From the NCBI GenBank assembly GCA_021812665.1, contig JAKAMX010000009.1:1-21516 (forward strand): a DNA stretch of 21,516 nt. The letters are read 5' to 3'. Positions within the stretch are counted from its first letter, which is position 1. Every line of letters begins with the position of its first letter. Source of the DNA: a bacterium. Its GTDB lineage: Bacteria; Patescibacteriota; Minisyncoccia; Phycocordibacterales; UBA1550. A model generated the notes under the pieces. It saw only the letters and a program-made list of their open reading frames with translations, was not told where the DNA came from and made no database searches. The position numbers were made by a program, and so were the translations under genes. This document shows positions 5,474-13,791 of this stretch, one piece after another.

Positions 5474-5881
5474 CTATTTCTTTGTTTTACAAGGCGTACA
5501 ACGACAGCCGTATGGTGTTATAAATTCGTCGGTGTATTCCTTTCCGTAGTCGTAGGTAAGCTCCTCCCCCGCCTCGATACGTTTTGTTGCTTTGATAAAA
5601 ACTCGGCCTGCAAAAATTTCTGGCTCACAGTTTGGTTTACACGAGTGATTGATGTAACGTGCTGTATTTGAACGCGCACTACCATCGATCATGCGCGTCT
5701 TGCTTGTTTCGAAAAGATATTTGTTTCCAGGATGCTCGGTAACTTCTTTGCCATGTAAAATCTTGCCGACATATTCGATAATCCATGTTCCGCGTTTGAT
5801 TGGTTCGGTTGCAAACAGCCCCAGACCTGCGCTCGATCGTTTAACTTTGTATGAGGTTGTTCCTATTTTGGGTATTGGCAT
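5474..5881 (-). CDS. SET-domain protein lysine methyltransferase
   Basis: A 135-residue protein that is almost entirely a SET domain, the fold that moves a methyl group from S-adenosylmethionine to protein lysines. Visible motifs in order: GLGLFATEPIKRGTWIIEY (19-37, SAM-binding entry), RYINHSCKPNC (75-85, the NHSC pseudoknot motif), GEELTYDYG (105-113, with the catalytic Tyr region), and a post-SET cluster CRCTPC (126-131) that with C81 can bind zinc as in eukaryotic enzymes. No extra substrate-recognition domain is present. It is divergent from the P-type ATPases. Its promoter is an extended -10, TGA-TACAAT (5902-5894), 12 bp before the ATG, with no Shine-Dalgarno sequence. The target protein is unknown. 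Confidence 0.88.
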   Translation of the reverse strand: MPIPKIGTTSYKVKRSSAGLGLFATEPIKRGTWIIEYVGKILHGKEVTEHPGNKYLFETSKTRMIDGSARSNTARYINHSCKPNCEPEIFAGRVFIKATKRIEAGEELTYDYGKEYTDEFITPYGCRCTPCKTKK

Positions 5882-5950
5882 ATAACGGTCGAGATTGTAT
5901 CAAATATCGGCAATGAAGTAAAACGCGCTGGCAATATTACCCGCGTTCTC

Positions 5951-5959
5951 TGATATAAT
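5951..5959 (+). promoter_or_regulatory. Extended -10 promoter of the P-type ATPase operon
   Basis: TGA-TATAAT (5951-5959) is a perfect extended -10 with no clear -35. The ATG is 13 bp downstream, giving a leader of about 7 nt. Confidence 0.6.
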
Positions 5960-5972
5960 AATAGAGTCAAAC

Positions 5973-7841
5973 ATGAACATAGAACGCCAAAATTTTAAGA
6001 AAGAGTTTTTTCTCGAAATATTATTTATTGTCCTATTCCTCTCAGGCCTTCTCCTTCATTTTACGGATTCGATACCGGAACAATATGAGATATTGGCTCT
6101 CGGAGTCGTAGGGATCCTGGGAATCACCCCGGTCATTCGCAGCGCGATAGAATCATTGCGTGAGAAGAAAATCAATGTCGATCTGCTCGCGACCATTGCG
6201 CTATTGTTTTCGTTTCTTGGAAGGCAGTGGACCTCGATGCTCTTTATCAACCTCATGCTCACGTCTGCGCGCCTACTTGATCTCTATACAAAACGACGAG
6301 CAAGAATCTCCCTCGAGCATTTGGCAAAGTTAAAGCCATCTAAGGCTCGCGTCATTCGAGAAGACCAGCTCGTCGTTGTTCCCCTTACAGACATTAAGCC
6401 TGGAGATATTGTGGAAGTAGGACTTGGCGAACAAATCCCTGTTGACGGTTTTGTCATAAAAGGAGAAGCGACAATCGACCAATCATCACTCACCGGCGAA
6501 TCTGTTCCTGTCTTGCGCGCAGTCAATGATCGGGTTCTATCAGCAACGGTCGTCGCGTCGGGAAATATCGCAATTCGCACCGAGCGAGTTGGGACAGAGA
6601 CAACCTTTGAGCGAATGATCACCCTCGTTGAATCTGCGCAAAATGCCAAAACAAGAATGAAAACATTGGCGGAACGATTTGCAAGCTGGTATATCAGCAT
6701 CATGCTTGTAGTGGCAGTCGCCCTCTATATGATCTCGAAAGACGTTTCGCTTGTTCTTTCCGTAGTACTCGTCGTATGCGCTGATGATATTGCGATCGCA
6801 ATCCCTCTTGCGTACATAGTAAGTATCGGCACCGCCGCAAGGCACGGCATCGTCGTCAAGGCAGCAGATTTTCTTGACCGAATGAGCAAGATATCAACCC
6901 TCGTCCTCGACAAGACCGGCACAATCACCATTGGTAAACTGGTGGTTAGAAACGCCCGCTCTTTTGAAGGCATGCCACTGGCCACCATGCTTTTTGTCGC
7001 AAGTTCTCTCTGCCAAAGCTCCACGCATCCAGTTTCAAAAGCAATACGCGCCTATGCCGAAAAAGAAAAAGTCGCGCACAAGCCGCCAGAACACTATGAA
7101 GAAAAAGAGGGGCGCGGAATCAAAGGTACCGTTGAGGGGGTTACGGTTACTCTTGGAAGAATTGAATTTCTTAGAGAACACGGCATACAAATGAACGACA
7201 CAGTCGTGAATGCAATCAAAGAAGCAGAAGCACTTGCCAACAATGTAACATTGGTAGCTATCAACGAAAAAATTATTGGTATGTTTAGCCTCGCGGACGA
7301 AATTCGAGAGGATATTCGATCCACTATTTCTTCTCTACGAGCTCGAGGCGTTTCAGAAACAATAATGTTAACCGGGGACAACGAAGCCGTAGCAAAGGCA
7401 GTTGCGCAAAGCGCTGGTGTCGACACGTATTACGCAGAACTTCTTCCCGAAAATAAAGTTTCAGTACTTGCCGAATATATCAATCCAAAGAAAACTGTTG
7501 CAATGGTTGGAGACGGCGTGAACGATGCCGCTGTCCTCGCGCGTGCCGATGTGGGAATCGCAATGGGTGGGATAGGATCAGACGCAGCAATCGAATCAGC
7601 AGATGTTGTTCTCATGACTGACGACTTTGAGAAGATTATTGAGCTTCGTGACATTTCAGACCGTGTCCTTCGTGTTGCGTATCAAAATTTCGTCATCTGG
7701 GGCATCGTAAATTCTATTGGTCTCTACTTTGTTTTTACCGGCGTACTTGATCCGCCAAGGGCAGCTGCATTTAATTTCATTACTGATTTTATTCCGATAA
7801 TGAATTCTTTGAGACTGGTGTATTACCGAAGACAACACTGA
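5973..7841 (+). CDS. P1B-like cation-transporting P-type ATPase with CADD in place of CPC
   Basis: A 622-residue ATP-driven cation pump of the heavy-metal type. Motifs: TGES (174-177, actuator domain), DKTGT (313-317, phosphorylated D313), THP (351-353, the His-Pro motif of P1B nucleotide domains), TGDN (467-470) and GDGVNDA (513-519). There is no N-terminal HMA or cysteine metal-binding domain. Most notably, the membrane-four segment reads VLVVCADDIAIAIPLA (264-279): where P1B pumps have CPC it has C-A-D with a further D, so the usual Pro is missing and two acids line the site. The last helices carry TDF (604-606). This predicts a different ion from Cu or Zn, unproven. The second pump follows after 11 bp. 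Confidence 0.88.
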   Translation: MNIERQNFKKEFFLEILFIVLFLSGLLLHFTDSIPEQYEILALGVVGILGITPVIRSAIESLREKKINVDLLATIALLFSFLGRQWTSMLFINLMLTSARLLDLYTKRRARISLEHLAKLKPSKARVIREDQLVVVPLTDIKPGDIVEVGLGEQIPVDGFVIKGEATIDQSSLTGESVPVLRAVNDRVLSATVVASGNIAIRTERVGTETTFERMITLVESAQNAKTRMKTLAERFASWYISIMLVVAVALYMISKDVSLVLSVVLVVCADDIAIAIPLAYIVSIGTAARHGIVVKAADFLDRMSKISTLVLDKTGTITIGKLVVRNARSFEGMPLATMLFVASSLCQSSTHPVSKAIRAYAEKEKVAHKPPEHYEEKEGRGIKGTVEGVTVTLGRIEFLREHGIQMNDTVVNAIKEAEALANNVTLVAINEKIIGMFSLADEIREDIRSTISSLRARGVSETIMLTGDNEAVAKAVAQSAGVDTYYAELLPENKVSVLAEYINPKKTVAMVGDGVNDAAVLARADVGIAMGGIGSDAAIESADVVLMTDDFEKIIELRDISDRVLRVAYQNFVIWGIVNSIGLYFVFTGVLDPPRAAAFNFITDFIPIMNSLRLVYYRRQH

Positions 7842-7852
7842 GCCCAACAGAC

Positions 7853-9790
7853 ATGATTAAACTTAAAAGCTTCAAAAAAATTGAGCGTGATTTGAAAAAT
7901 TTGCACTTGTTCCACTCCAACAACATTCTGATGGTTGCGCTTATTGTCGCACTCGTTGCGCACTATACTGCAATTCTTCCATCAAACGCCGATACATTTG
8001 TTTTATCTGCAATCACGTTGGTAGCAGTCACCCCTGTCGTTTGGCGAACAGCACTTGCGCTTAAAAAGAAAACAATAAGCATCGATCTTTTAGTCATCGT
8101 TGCTCTTTTTGCTTCCCTCATCGCAAAAGAGCTTGTGTCTGCTGTGTTTATTTCACTCATGTTGACCTCTTCGCGAATTCTAGCCCTATCAACTGAGGAT
8201 CAAGCCCGTCGAGCGATACAATCCCTGCTCAAATTAAAACCGCAAAAAGTTCGTGTAAAACACGGAGATCGCATAGAGGAAATTTCACCCGAAAATGTAC
8301 AAAAGGGAGACATCGTAGTTGTCGAATTGGGAGAGCGGGTCCCAGTTGACGGTACTATTACAAATGGAACAGCAACGGTCGACCAATCCTCGCTCACCGG
8401 TGAATCACTTCCACTTGAGAAAAAGGGGGGCGATTCGGCACTCAGTTCAACATTGGTTGTTTCGGGTAACCTTGAGATTCGCGCCGAAAAGGTTGGCAAA
8501 GAAACGGCGCTCGAAAAAATCATTGAGCTGGTCGAGAAATCTGAAGTAAATAAATCAAAAATCTCAACGTTCTCAGATAATCTCGCTATCTACTATTCAA
8601 TTGTTGTTGTCCTTGGCACTGCACTCATCTATTTTTATACACACAATCTCGCTTTGATTTTGTCTGTGATTTTGATCGTGAGCGCTGAGGATATTGCTAT
8701 TGCGATACCGCTCGCGTTTGTTGCGGCAATTGGACATGCGGCAAAACGCGGCGCGGTGATCAAGGGTGGCAACTATCTAGAAGCGCTGCGAAGAGCAAAG
8801 GTGCTTGTTGTCGACAAAACAGGAACACTCACAAAAGGAAAATTGAAAATTGAGAATGTTTTTACGTTTGGAGACATGGACAAAAAGCGTTTACTCTCGC
8901 TGGTTGCGCCCATTGCCGCTCAATCAAATCACCCAGCTGCTATTGCTCTTTTGCAATTTGTTGAGACAGAAAATCCTACCCATCAAACCGCCCACTCGTT
9001 TGAAGAGCAGAGTGGTCGCGGAATGCAAGCACTTGTGGATGGCATAAAAGTGATGGTGGGTAGGCAGATCTATTTGGAGGATGCAGGTATAATGATCGAC
9101 CCAAATCAGCTAAATGAAATAGTAAAAGAAGAAGAAAATGGCGCAAATGTGACACTCGTTGGTTGCGACGGCAAGCTCGCCGGCTTCTTTACGCTTCTCG
9201 ATGAGATCAAGCCAGGGACAAAAGAAATACTTACAGAGATGAAACAGCTAGGAGTTAGCAGGATCGTCATGCTAAGTGGCGACAATGAAAAGATCGCTGC
9301 TCGTGTGGCAAAGGAGGTTGGCATTACTGATTTTCACGCCGACCTCCTCCCTGAAAACAAAATAACGTATTTGAAAAAATATTTACACCACCAGCATACA
9401 GTCATTGCCGCAGGCGATGGCGTAAATGATGCTGCCCTCTTGAGTGCGGCAGATATTGGTGTTGCAATGGGTGGCATTGGTGCAGAGACAACTATCGAAT
9501 CGGCCGATATTGTTCTCATGCAAGACGATCTTGCAAAATTGCCCGAACTTATCAAGCTGAGTAGATTTACGATTGGGGTTGCCTATGAAGACTTAGCAAT
9601 TTGGGCGGCGGTAAATGCACTAGGTCTCTATTTGGTTTTTAGTGGCATTCTTCTCCCGACAGGGGCAGCAATATACAATTTTGCTGGTGATTTTCCGCCA
9701 CTTTTAAATTCAATACGACTACTCGCACTTCACAAGAAAGCTGCAAAGAAGGGGTCGACCAACTCTGGTCACCCGCAGCTTGTGGTATAA
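7853..9790 (+). CDS. P1B-like cation-transporting P-type ATPase with SAED in place of CPC
   Basis: A 645-residue paralogue of the preceding pump in the same operon. Motifs: TGES (182-185), DKTGT (321-325, phosphorylated D321), NHP (359-361), SGDN (475-478) and GDGVNDA (521-527). Membrane segment four reads VILIVSAEDIAIAIPLA (272-288), so the CPC position is S-A-E followed by D, with no Cys and no Pro. The C-terminal helix has GDF (612-614) and the tail is basic (HKKAAKKGS). No HMA domain. Two pumps in tandem, sharing the odd motif but differing at its first and third positions, suggest an old duplication with shifted ion preference, or two partners. The stop codon overlaps the promoter of the FAD oxidase gene. 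Confidence 0.88.
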   Translation: MIKLKSFKKIERDLKNLHLFHSNNILMVALIVALVAHYTAILPSNADTFVLSAITLVAVTPVVWRTALALKKKTISIDLLVIVALFASLIAKELVSAVFISLMLTSSRILALSTEDQARRAIQSLLKLKPQKVRVKHGDRIEEISPENVQKGDIVVVELGERVPVDGTITNGTATVDQSSLTGESLPLEKKGGDSALSSTLVVSGNLEIRAEKVGKETALEKIIELVEKSEVNKSKISTFSDNLAIYYSIVVVLGTALIYFYTHNLALILSVILIVSAEDIAIAIPLAFVAAIGHAAKRGAVIKGGNYLEALRRAKVLVVDKTGTLTKGKLKIENVFTFGDMDKKRLLSLVAPIAAQSNHPAAIALLQFVETENPTHQTAHSFEEQSGRGMQALVDGIKVMVGRQIYLEDAGIMIDPNQLNEIVKEEENGANVTLVGCDGKLAGFFTLLDEIKPGTKEILTEMKQLGVSRIVMLSGDNEKIAARVAKEVGITDFHADLLPENKITYLKKYLHHQHTVIAAGDGVNDAALLSAADIGVAMGGIGAETTIESADIVLMQDDLAKLPELIKLSRFTIGVAYEDLAIWAAVNALGLYLVFSGILLPTGAAIYNFAGDFPPLLNSIRLLALHKKAAKKGSTNSGHPQLVV

Positions 9791-9791
9791 T
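9783..9791 (+). promoter_or_regulatory. Extended -10 promoter overlapping the upstream stop codon
   Basis: TGG-TATAAT (9783-9791) contains the TAA stop (9788-9790) of the second ATPase. The oxidase ATG is ten bases further on, for a leader of about 4 nt. No Shine-Dalgarno sequence and no clear -35. Confidence 0.55.
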
Positions 9792-9801
9792 AAAATTACA
9801 A

Positions 9802-11451
9802 ATGAAAACAGTAATTGAGCTACGATCATCATTGAGAAACCTCTTTAGGGGAGAGTTGTTGGACGATAGCGAATCCGTCACAAAGGCAGCGACCGATGCA
9901 AGCGTTTTTAGGTCTGTCCCCCTGCTTGTTGCGCGCCCGCGCGACGTGGAGGACATCAAAACACTGGTCCTCGCATTGTCTACGAGCGAGGATCCAGAGT
10001 CCAACCTTTCACTTACTGCACGTGCCGGCGGTACCGGTATGTCAGGCGGCGCATTGACCGAGTCAATCGTACTTGATGTTGCAAATCTCAATAAGATCAA
10101 GGAGGTTACTGGCGATTATGCTGTTGTGGAACCAGGAGTTTATTATCGCGACCTAGAAAAGCAAACGCTCACCCGAAACCGCATAATGCCAAGCTATCCT
10201 GCATCAAAAGAACTCTGCGCCGTTGGAGGAATGGTGGGAACAAACGCCTCTGGCGAAAAAACCCTCGTCTATGGTAGTACAGACACCTATGTAAAAAATC
10301 TCAAAGTAATTTTGGCTGATGCCCACGAATATTCTTTTGGACCACTCACCAAAGAACAGCTCGAAGAAAAAATGAAATTACAAACCTTTGAGGGGGATGT
10401 ATACCGAAGGACGTATGATCTTATCGAAAAAAATTATGACGCCATACAAGCGGCGCGACCAAAAGTCTCGAAAAATGCTGCCGGATATGCACTCTGGAAT
10501 GTGTGGGACAGAAAAACATTTGACCTCACAAAGCTTTTTGTAGGTTCTGAGGGAACTCTTGGTATCACAACCGAGATTACATTTGGTCTCGTTGAACCAA
10601 AGCCTATCAGCAAACTCCTTGTCATTTTTGTTACTGACCTTTCTTCTCTCCCCTCACTGGTTCAAAAGGTTTTGGCGCACAAGCCGGAAAGTTTCGAATC
10701 GTATGATGACAATACGTTCAAATTTGCTATCCGCTTCTTCCCTGACATTGTAAAGTCAATGAAGGCAGGATTGTTCACGCTTGCCTATCGTTTCCTACCA
10801 GAATTCTTGATGATACTCAAAGGCGGTGTGCCAAAGCTCGTACTCTTGGCAGAGTTTACAGGCACCGACGAAGCAGAAGTTCTCGCACGCGCTGAGCAGG
10901 CAGAAAAAGATATCGCATCCTTCGGTTTCAGGACAAATATTTCAAAATCTAAAAAAGACGCACAAAAATACTGGACAATTCGTCATGAAAGTTTCAATCT
11001 CCTTCGACATCATGGCGGGAAAAAGCGCACGGTCCCCGTATTCGACGATATCGTCGTAGATCCACAAAAGCTTCCCGAGTATTTGCCTCGCCTAACTGCA
11101 ATCATGGACGAATATAAGCTCGTTTACACGATTGCGGGACATATTGGCGATGGAAATTTCCACATCATCCCACTCATGGATCTCCGCAAGGCGCATGAAC
11201 GTGACATCGTTATCGAACTTGCTCAAAAAGTTTTTGCGCTCACGTTCGAGTTTGGCGGTTCAATGTCTGGCGAACACAATGACGGTTTAGTGCGCACACC
11301 GTTTCTCAAACAAATGTACGGCGAGGATATTTATCGTCTATTCGAAAAAACAAAAAATATTTTTGATATGCGTCATATCTTCAACCCGGGTAAAAAAGTT
11401 TTTGGCGAGGACCTCGAATATCTCAAGGTGCACATCGATCGAGTATACTAA
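9802..11451 (+). CDS. FAD-linked oxidase, GlcD / D-lactate dehydrogenase type
   Basis: A 549-residue flavoprotein of the family that oxidises 2-hydroxy acids such as D-lactate or glycolate. The N-terminal FAD-binding PCMH domain (about residues 30-250) shows ARAGGTGMSGG (73-83, FAD pyrophosphate loop) and VGTNASGEKTLVYG (145-158). The C-terminal FAD-oxidase domain holds AGHIGDGNFHIIP (metal and substrate site), SMSGEHNDG and the closing FNPGKK. There is no iron-sulfur C-terminal extension and no signal peptide, so it is probably cytoplasmic or peripheral. The exact substrate and electron acceptor cannot be told. It follows the ATPase operon but has its own predicted promoter and ends in a perfect terminator. 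Confidence 0.88.
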   Translation: MKTVIELRSSLRNLFRGELLDDSESVTKAATDASVFRSVPLLVARPRDVEDIKTLVLALSTSEDPESNLSLTARAGGTGMSGGALTESIVLDVANLNKIKEVTGDYAVVEPGVYYRDLEKQTLTRNRIMPSYPASKELCAVGGMVGTNASGEKTLVYGSTDTYVKNLKVILADAHEYSFGPLTKEQLEEKMKLQTFEGDVYRRTYDLIEKNYDAIQAARPKVSKNAAGYALWNVWDRKTFDLTKLFVGSEGTLGITTEITFGLVEPKPISKLLVIFVTDLSSLPSLVQKVLAHKPESFESYDDNTFKFAIRFFPDIVKSMKAGLFTLAYRFLPEFLMILKGGVPKLVLLAEFTGTDEAEVLARAEQAEKDIASFGFRTNISKSKKDAQKYWTIRHESFNLLRHHGGKKRTVPVFDDIVVDPQKLPEYLPRLTAIMDEYKLVYTIAGHIGDGNFHIIPLMDLRKAHERDIVIELAQKVFALTFEFGGSMSGEHNDGLVRTPFLKQMYGEDIYRLFEKTKNIFDMRHIFNPGKKVFGEDLEYLKVHIDRVY

Positions 11452-11455
11452 TTTT

Positions 11456-11487
11456 AAAAAAACCGCACAGAAATGTGCGGTTTTTTT
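11456..11487. terminator. Bidirectional terminator with GAAA tetraloop
   Basis: A perfect 14-bp stem (AAAAAAACCGCACA with its complement) closed by GAAA. It ends the FAD oxidase gene. Its right arm overlaps the TAA (11486-11488) of the convergent permease gene, so it serves both. Confidence 0.92.
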
Positions 11488-12286
11488 AATTTCGTTTTGA
11501 GACCAGAAGACTCAGCAGAAAAACAGAAAGTGCAACGAGCACGATAGCTCCTCCTGACGCAAGGTTCAGATAATACGAGGCGAAAAGGCCAGTGATAACA
11601 GAAAAGAGTGAGAACATAACCGACAAAAGAAGCGTTGTTTTAAAGCTTTTGCCAAATTGCATTGCAGAAATGACAGGGATAACCATAAGCGCCCCAATAA
11701 GAAGCACGCCAACAATACGAATTGAGAGTGCTACGGCAATCGCGGCAAGAACAACAACCGCAAGATTCAAAAATTTAACTGGCAATCCGCTTGCCTCCGC
11801 GAGCTCAGGATCAAAAGATGCGAAGAAAAGCTCTTTGTACAAAAGTACGACTGCAAAGAAGACTGATATGGCCAAACCAAGGGTAACCCAGAGATCGACC
11901 ACGGAAACCGTAGAGATACTACCAAAGAGATAGCTAAACAGATTCGCATTAAAGCCCTTTGCTAATGAAATGATAACCACTGCAACCGCAAGCGACCCAG
12001 AGAGAAACAGCGCCAAAACAGATTCACCAAAAATTCTCCGTCTGTTGTTGAGTGATTCTATACCAAATGATGCAAAAACAGAGAGACCAATTGCTGAAAA
12101 GATCGGGTTGATCTGCAGCAGTAGGCCGAGCGCAACGCCAGCAAAAGACACGTGCGCAAGTGTGTCTGCCATGAGAGAATATCGACGCACCACCAGAAAC
12201 ATTCCGATAAGCGGAGCAACGATGCCTATTGCGATCCCTGCCTCAAACGCATGGATCATGAAGTCGTATTGAAATATATCAAGCAT
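11486..12286 (-). CDS. znuB: ABC metal permease, ZnuB/MntB type
   Basis: A 266-residue ABC-3 family membrane subunit with about eight helices, the channel part of a zinc or manganese importer. Family signs: GIAIGIVAPLIGMFLVVRRYSLMADTLAHVSFAGVALG near the N-terminus, the middle segment FDPELAEASG, and LSIRIVGVLLIGALMVIPV. The start (ATG 12286) overlaps the end of the ATPase gene by eight bases (ATGCTTGA), and GGGAGA lies just upstream as a likely ribosome site within that gene. A substrate-binding lipoprotein (ZnuA/TroA) is not in this window. The metal (Zn, Mn or Fe) cannot be told from this subunit alone. Confidence 0.85.
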   Translation of the reverse strand: MLDIFQYDFMIHAFEAGIAIGIVAPLIGMFLVVRRYSLMADTLAHVSFAGVALGLLLQINPIFSAIGLSVFASFGIESLNNRRRIFGESVLALFLSGSLAVAVVIISLAKGFNANLFSYLFGSISTVSVVDLWVTLGLAISVFFAVVLLYKELFFASFDPELAEASGLPVKFLNLAVVVLAAIAVALSIRIVGVLLIGALMVIPVISAMQFGKSFKTTLLLSVMFSLFSVITGLFASYYLNLASGGAIVLVALSVFLLSLLVSKRN

Positions 12287-13082
12287 GATGATGTTCTCCC
12301 TTCTCTGTTAAAACTGGACCCTTGTCATGAGGCGCACGACGCACATGTTCTCCATAAAGCTCTCGCAGAAGTTTCTCGTTGGCTAGTTCATGAGGGAGTC
12401 CATGGCATACAAGCTCTCTGTTCAAGCACAAAACCGTTTTTGTTTCCTGAGAGATCATATCGACATCGTGCGAAATGAAAATGATCGTAAGATTTTGTTC
12501 TCGATTGAGCGACGCCAAGAACTCATAGAATTTCTTTTGAGCCCCGATATCAACTCCGACAGTTGGTTCGTCAAGAATAACAACCTCAGGACCACTTGCG
12601 AGCGCGCGCGCAATAAACACACGTTGCCGTTCTCCTCCTGAGAGGTTGCCCACCAGTGTATCTCGATATTTTGCTATCCCCGCGCGTTCCATCGCGCTCT
12701 CTACGGCTTCGTTATCGTTCTTGGAAAATCTCTTGAGGAGTCCCAAGCGGGGGATGCGTCCGCTGCGGACAACTTCGTATACAGTTGCAGGAAAATTTTT
12801 ATCTGTTTGCGTCACCCGCTGTGGAACATATCCGATGCGATATTTGTCGCGGAAATCATGCCGATCTTGTCCAAACAATTGTATTGTGCCAGATGTGGGG
12901 CGCAGGAGGCCCAAAATAATTTTAACGAGCGTTGTTTTACCACCACCGTTGGGACCAATGATACCGAGGTATTCACCTCTGTGTATGGAAAAGGATAGAT
13001 CCTCCAAAACAGGGCTACCTTCGTCGTATGAAAAACTAACATTATCTAGTTTTATGATAATATCATCTTGCCTGCTCTCCAT
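12279..13082 (-). CDS. znuC: ABC transporter ATPase, ZnuC type
   Basis: A 267-residue nucleotide-binding subunit powering the adjacent permease. It shows Walker A GPNGGGKTT (43-51), Q-loop PQ at 87-88, signature LSGGERQRV (147-155), Walker B VVILDEP (167-173) and H-loop H205. The C-terminus ends GEHHHA and carries further His residues, a histidine-rich tail also found in some zinc-transport ATPases. The stop overlaps the permease start by eight bases, so translation is coupled. An extended -10 (TGC-TATACT, 13102-13094) lies 11 bp before the ATG, partly inside the end of the upstream GTPase gene, giving the transporter its own promoter. Confidence 0.9.
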   Translation of the reverse strand: MESRQDDIIIKLDNVSFSYDEGSPVLEDLSFSIHRGEYLGIIGPNGGGKTTLVKIILGLLRPTSGTIQLFGQDRHDFRDKYRIGYVPQRVTQTDKNFPATVYEVVRSGRIPRLGLLKRFSKNDNEAVESAMERAGIAKYRDTLVGNLSGGERQRVFIARALASGPEVVILDEPTVGVDIGAQKKFYEFLASLNREQNLTIIFISHDVDMISQETKTVLCLNRELVCHGLPHELANEKLLRELYGEHVRRAPHDKGPVLTEKGEHHHA

Positions 13083-13093
13083 AAATATCTATA

Positions 13094-13102
13094 AGTATAG
13101 CA
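13094..13102 (-). promoter_or_regulatory. Extended -10 promoter of the ABC transporter operon
   Basis: TGC-TATACT reading leftward, 11 bp before the ATG at 13082. It sits at the stop codon edge (13106-13108) of the ysxC-like gene. No clear -35 and no Zur-type operator was seen. Confidence 0.45.
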
Positions 13103-13105
13103 CGT

Positions 13106-13675
13106 TTATGCCCGTTCGACTTCTTTCAGCACGACCTCGCGGCCGATTTTAGTTTTTGCAGAATACGCAATTGGTGTAACACCAAGCGCAGCTTCGATGG
13201 CGCGCAGACCATGTGCGCGCTCCGCCTGATTCAAGCGATCAACTTTATTTGCAACAAGAATAAACGGAGTTCCCTCTTTTCGAAGAAGATCGGTCATCTC
13301 TTTATCGTATTGTGTGGGCTTCACGCACGCATCTACCACCAGTACCACCAGTCGAGGATGGGCCTCACCGCTCGTCAAATACCATAGGATCAATTTTCTC
13401 AGTTTCTCAGCATTTTTTACCGCCATTCGAGCAAAGCCATATCCAGGCAAATCAACAAAGTGGTATTTGCCATTGATCAAAAAGAAGTTGATCTCCTTTG
13501 TTTTTCCTGGCGTAGCACTTGATTTTACGAGGTCTTTACGGAGCACCAAAGAGTTGATAACGCTTGATTTCCCTACATTCGAACGCCCCACAAAGGCAAT
13601 TTGTGCGCGCTTATCGCCTAAAATCGAATCTGATCCAATAATCCCCCTCTCAAATTCTGCGCTTAGGATATTCAT
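13106..13675 (-). CDS. ysxC: Ribosome biogenesis GTPase YsxC/EngB
   Basis: 189 residues from ATG 13675 (MNILSAEFERGIIGSDSILG). A TTG at 13702 would add nine residues but the ATG fits the family start better. All five GTPase motifs are present: G1 GRSNVGKSS (30-38), G2 Thr in TPGKT (55-59), G3 DLPGYG (75-80), G4 NKVD (143-146) and G5 SAK (172-174). The length is normal for EngB. Members bind GTP and help assemble the large ribosomal subunit in the cytoplasm; the gene is usually essential. No Shine-Dalgarno sequence was seen immediately before the ATG. Confidence 0.93.
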   Translation of the reverse strand: MNILSAEFERGIIGSDSILGDKRAQIAFVGRSNVGKSSVINSLVLRKDLVKSSATPGKTKEINFFLINGKYHFVDLPGYGFARMAVKNAEKLRKLILWYLTSGEAHPRLVVLVVDACVKPTQYDKEMTDLLRKEGTPFILVANKVDRLNQAERAHGLRAIEAALGVTPIAYSAKTKIGREVVLKEVERA

Positions 13676-13742
13676 GGCTTTATTGAACCACACTCCGGTC
13701 AAAACAACAATTCATTTAGACACAGGCAATTTACTGTATTGC

Positions 13743-13760
13743 TGGTATAAATGGTATACT
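13743..13760 (+). promoter_or_regulatory. Two tandem extended -10 elements before the DsbA-like gene
   Basis: TGG-TATAAA (13743-13751) is followed directly by TGG-TATACT (13752-13760), a 9-bp direct repeat giving two possible start points. TTACTG (13731-13736) is a weak -35, 18 bp before the second. The ATG is 31 bp further on, in an AT-rich leader without a Shine-Dalgarno sequence. Confidence 0.45.
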
Positions 13761-13791
13761 ATCTTTCACATACTTAATAATTTAACAAATC

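Noticed and set aside
4932..5549. 205-codon + strand frame across the repeat-protein gene
   Set aside because: It runs out of frame through a gene with clear promoter, SD, GTG and terminator, and through the terminator into the SET gene; its product is low in sense.
7853..9790. Second P-type ATPase as a pseudogene because of the missing CPC
   Set aside because: All catalytic motifs are intact and the paralogue next door has the same kind of replacement, so the change looks functional.
12646..13152. 168-codon + strand frame opposite znuC
   Set aside because: Antisense shadow of an ATPase with all ABC motifs.
13676..13702. TTG start for ysxC
   Set aside because: ATG 13675 gives the usual EngB N-terminus; the extra nine residues are not family-like.
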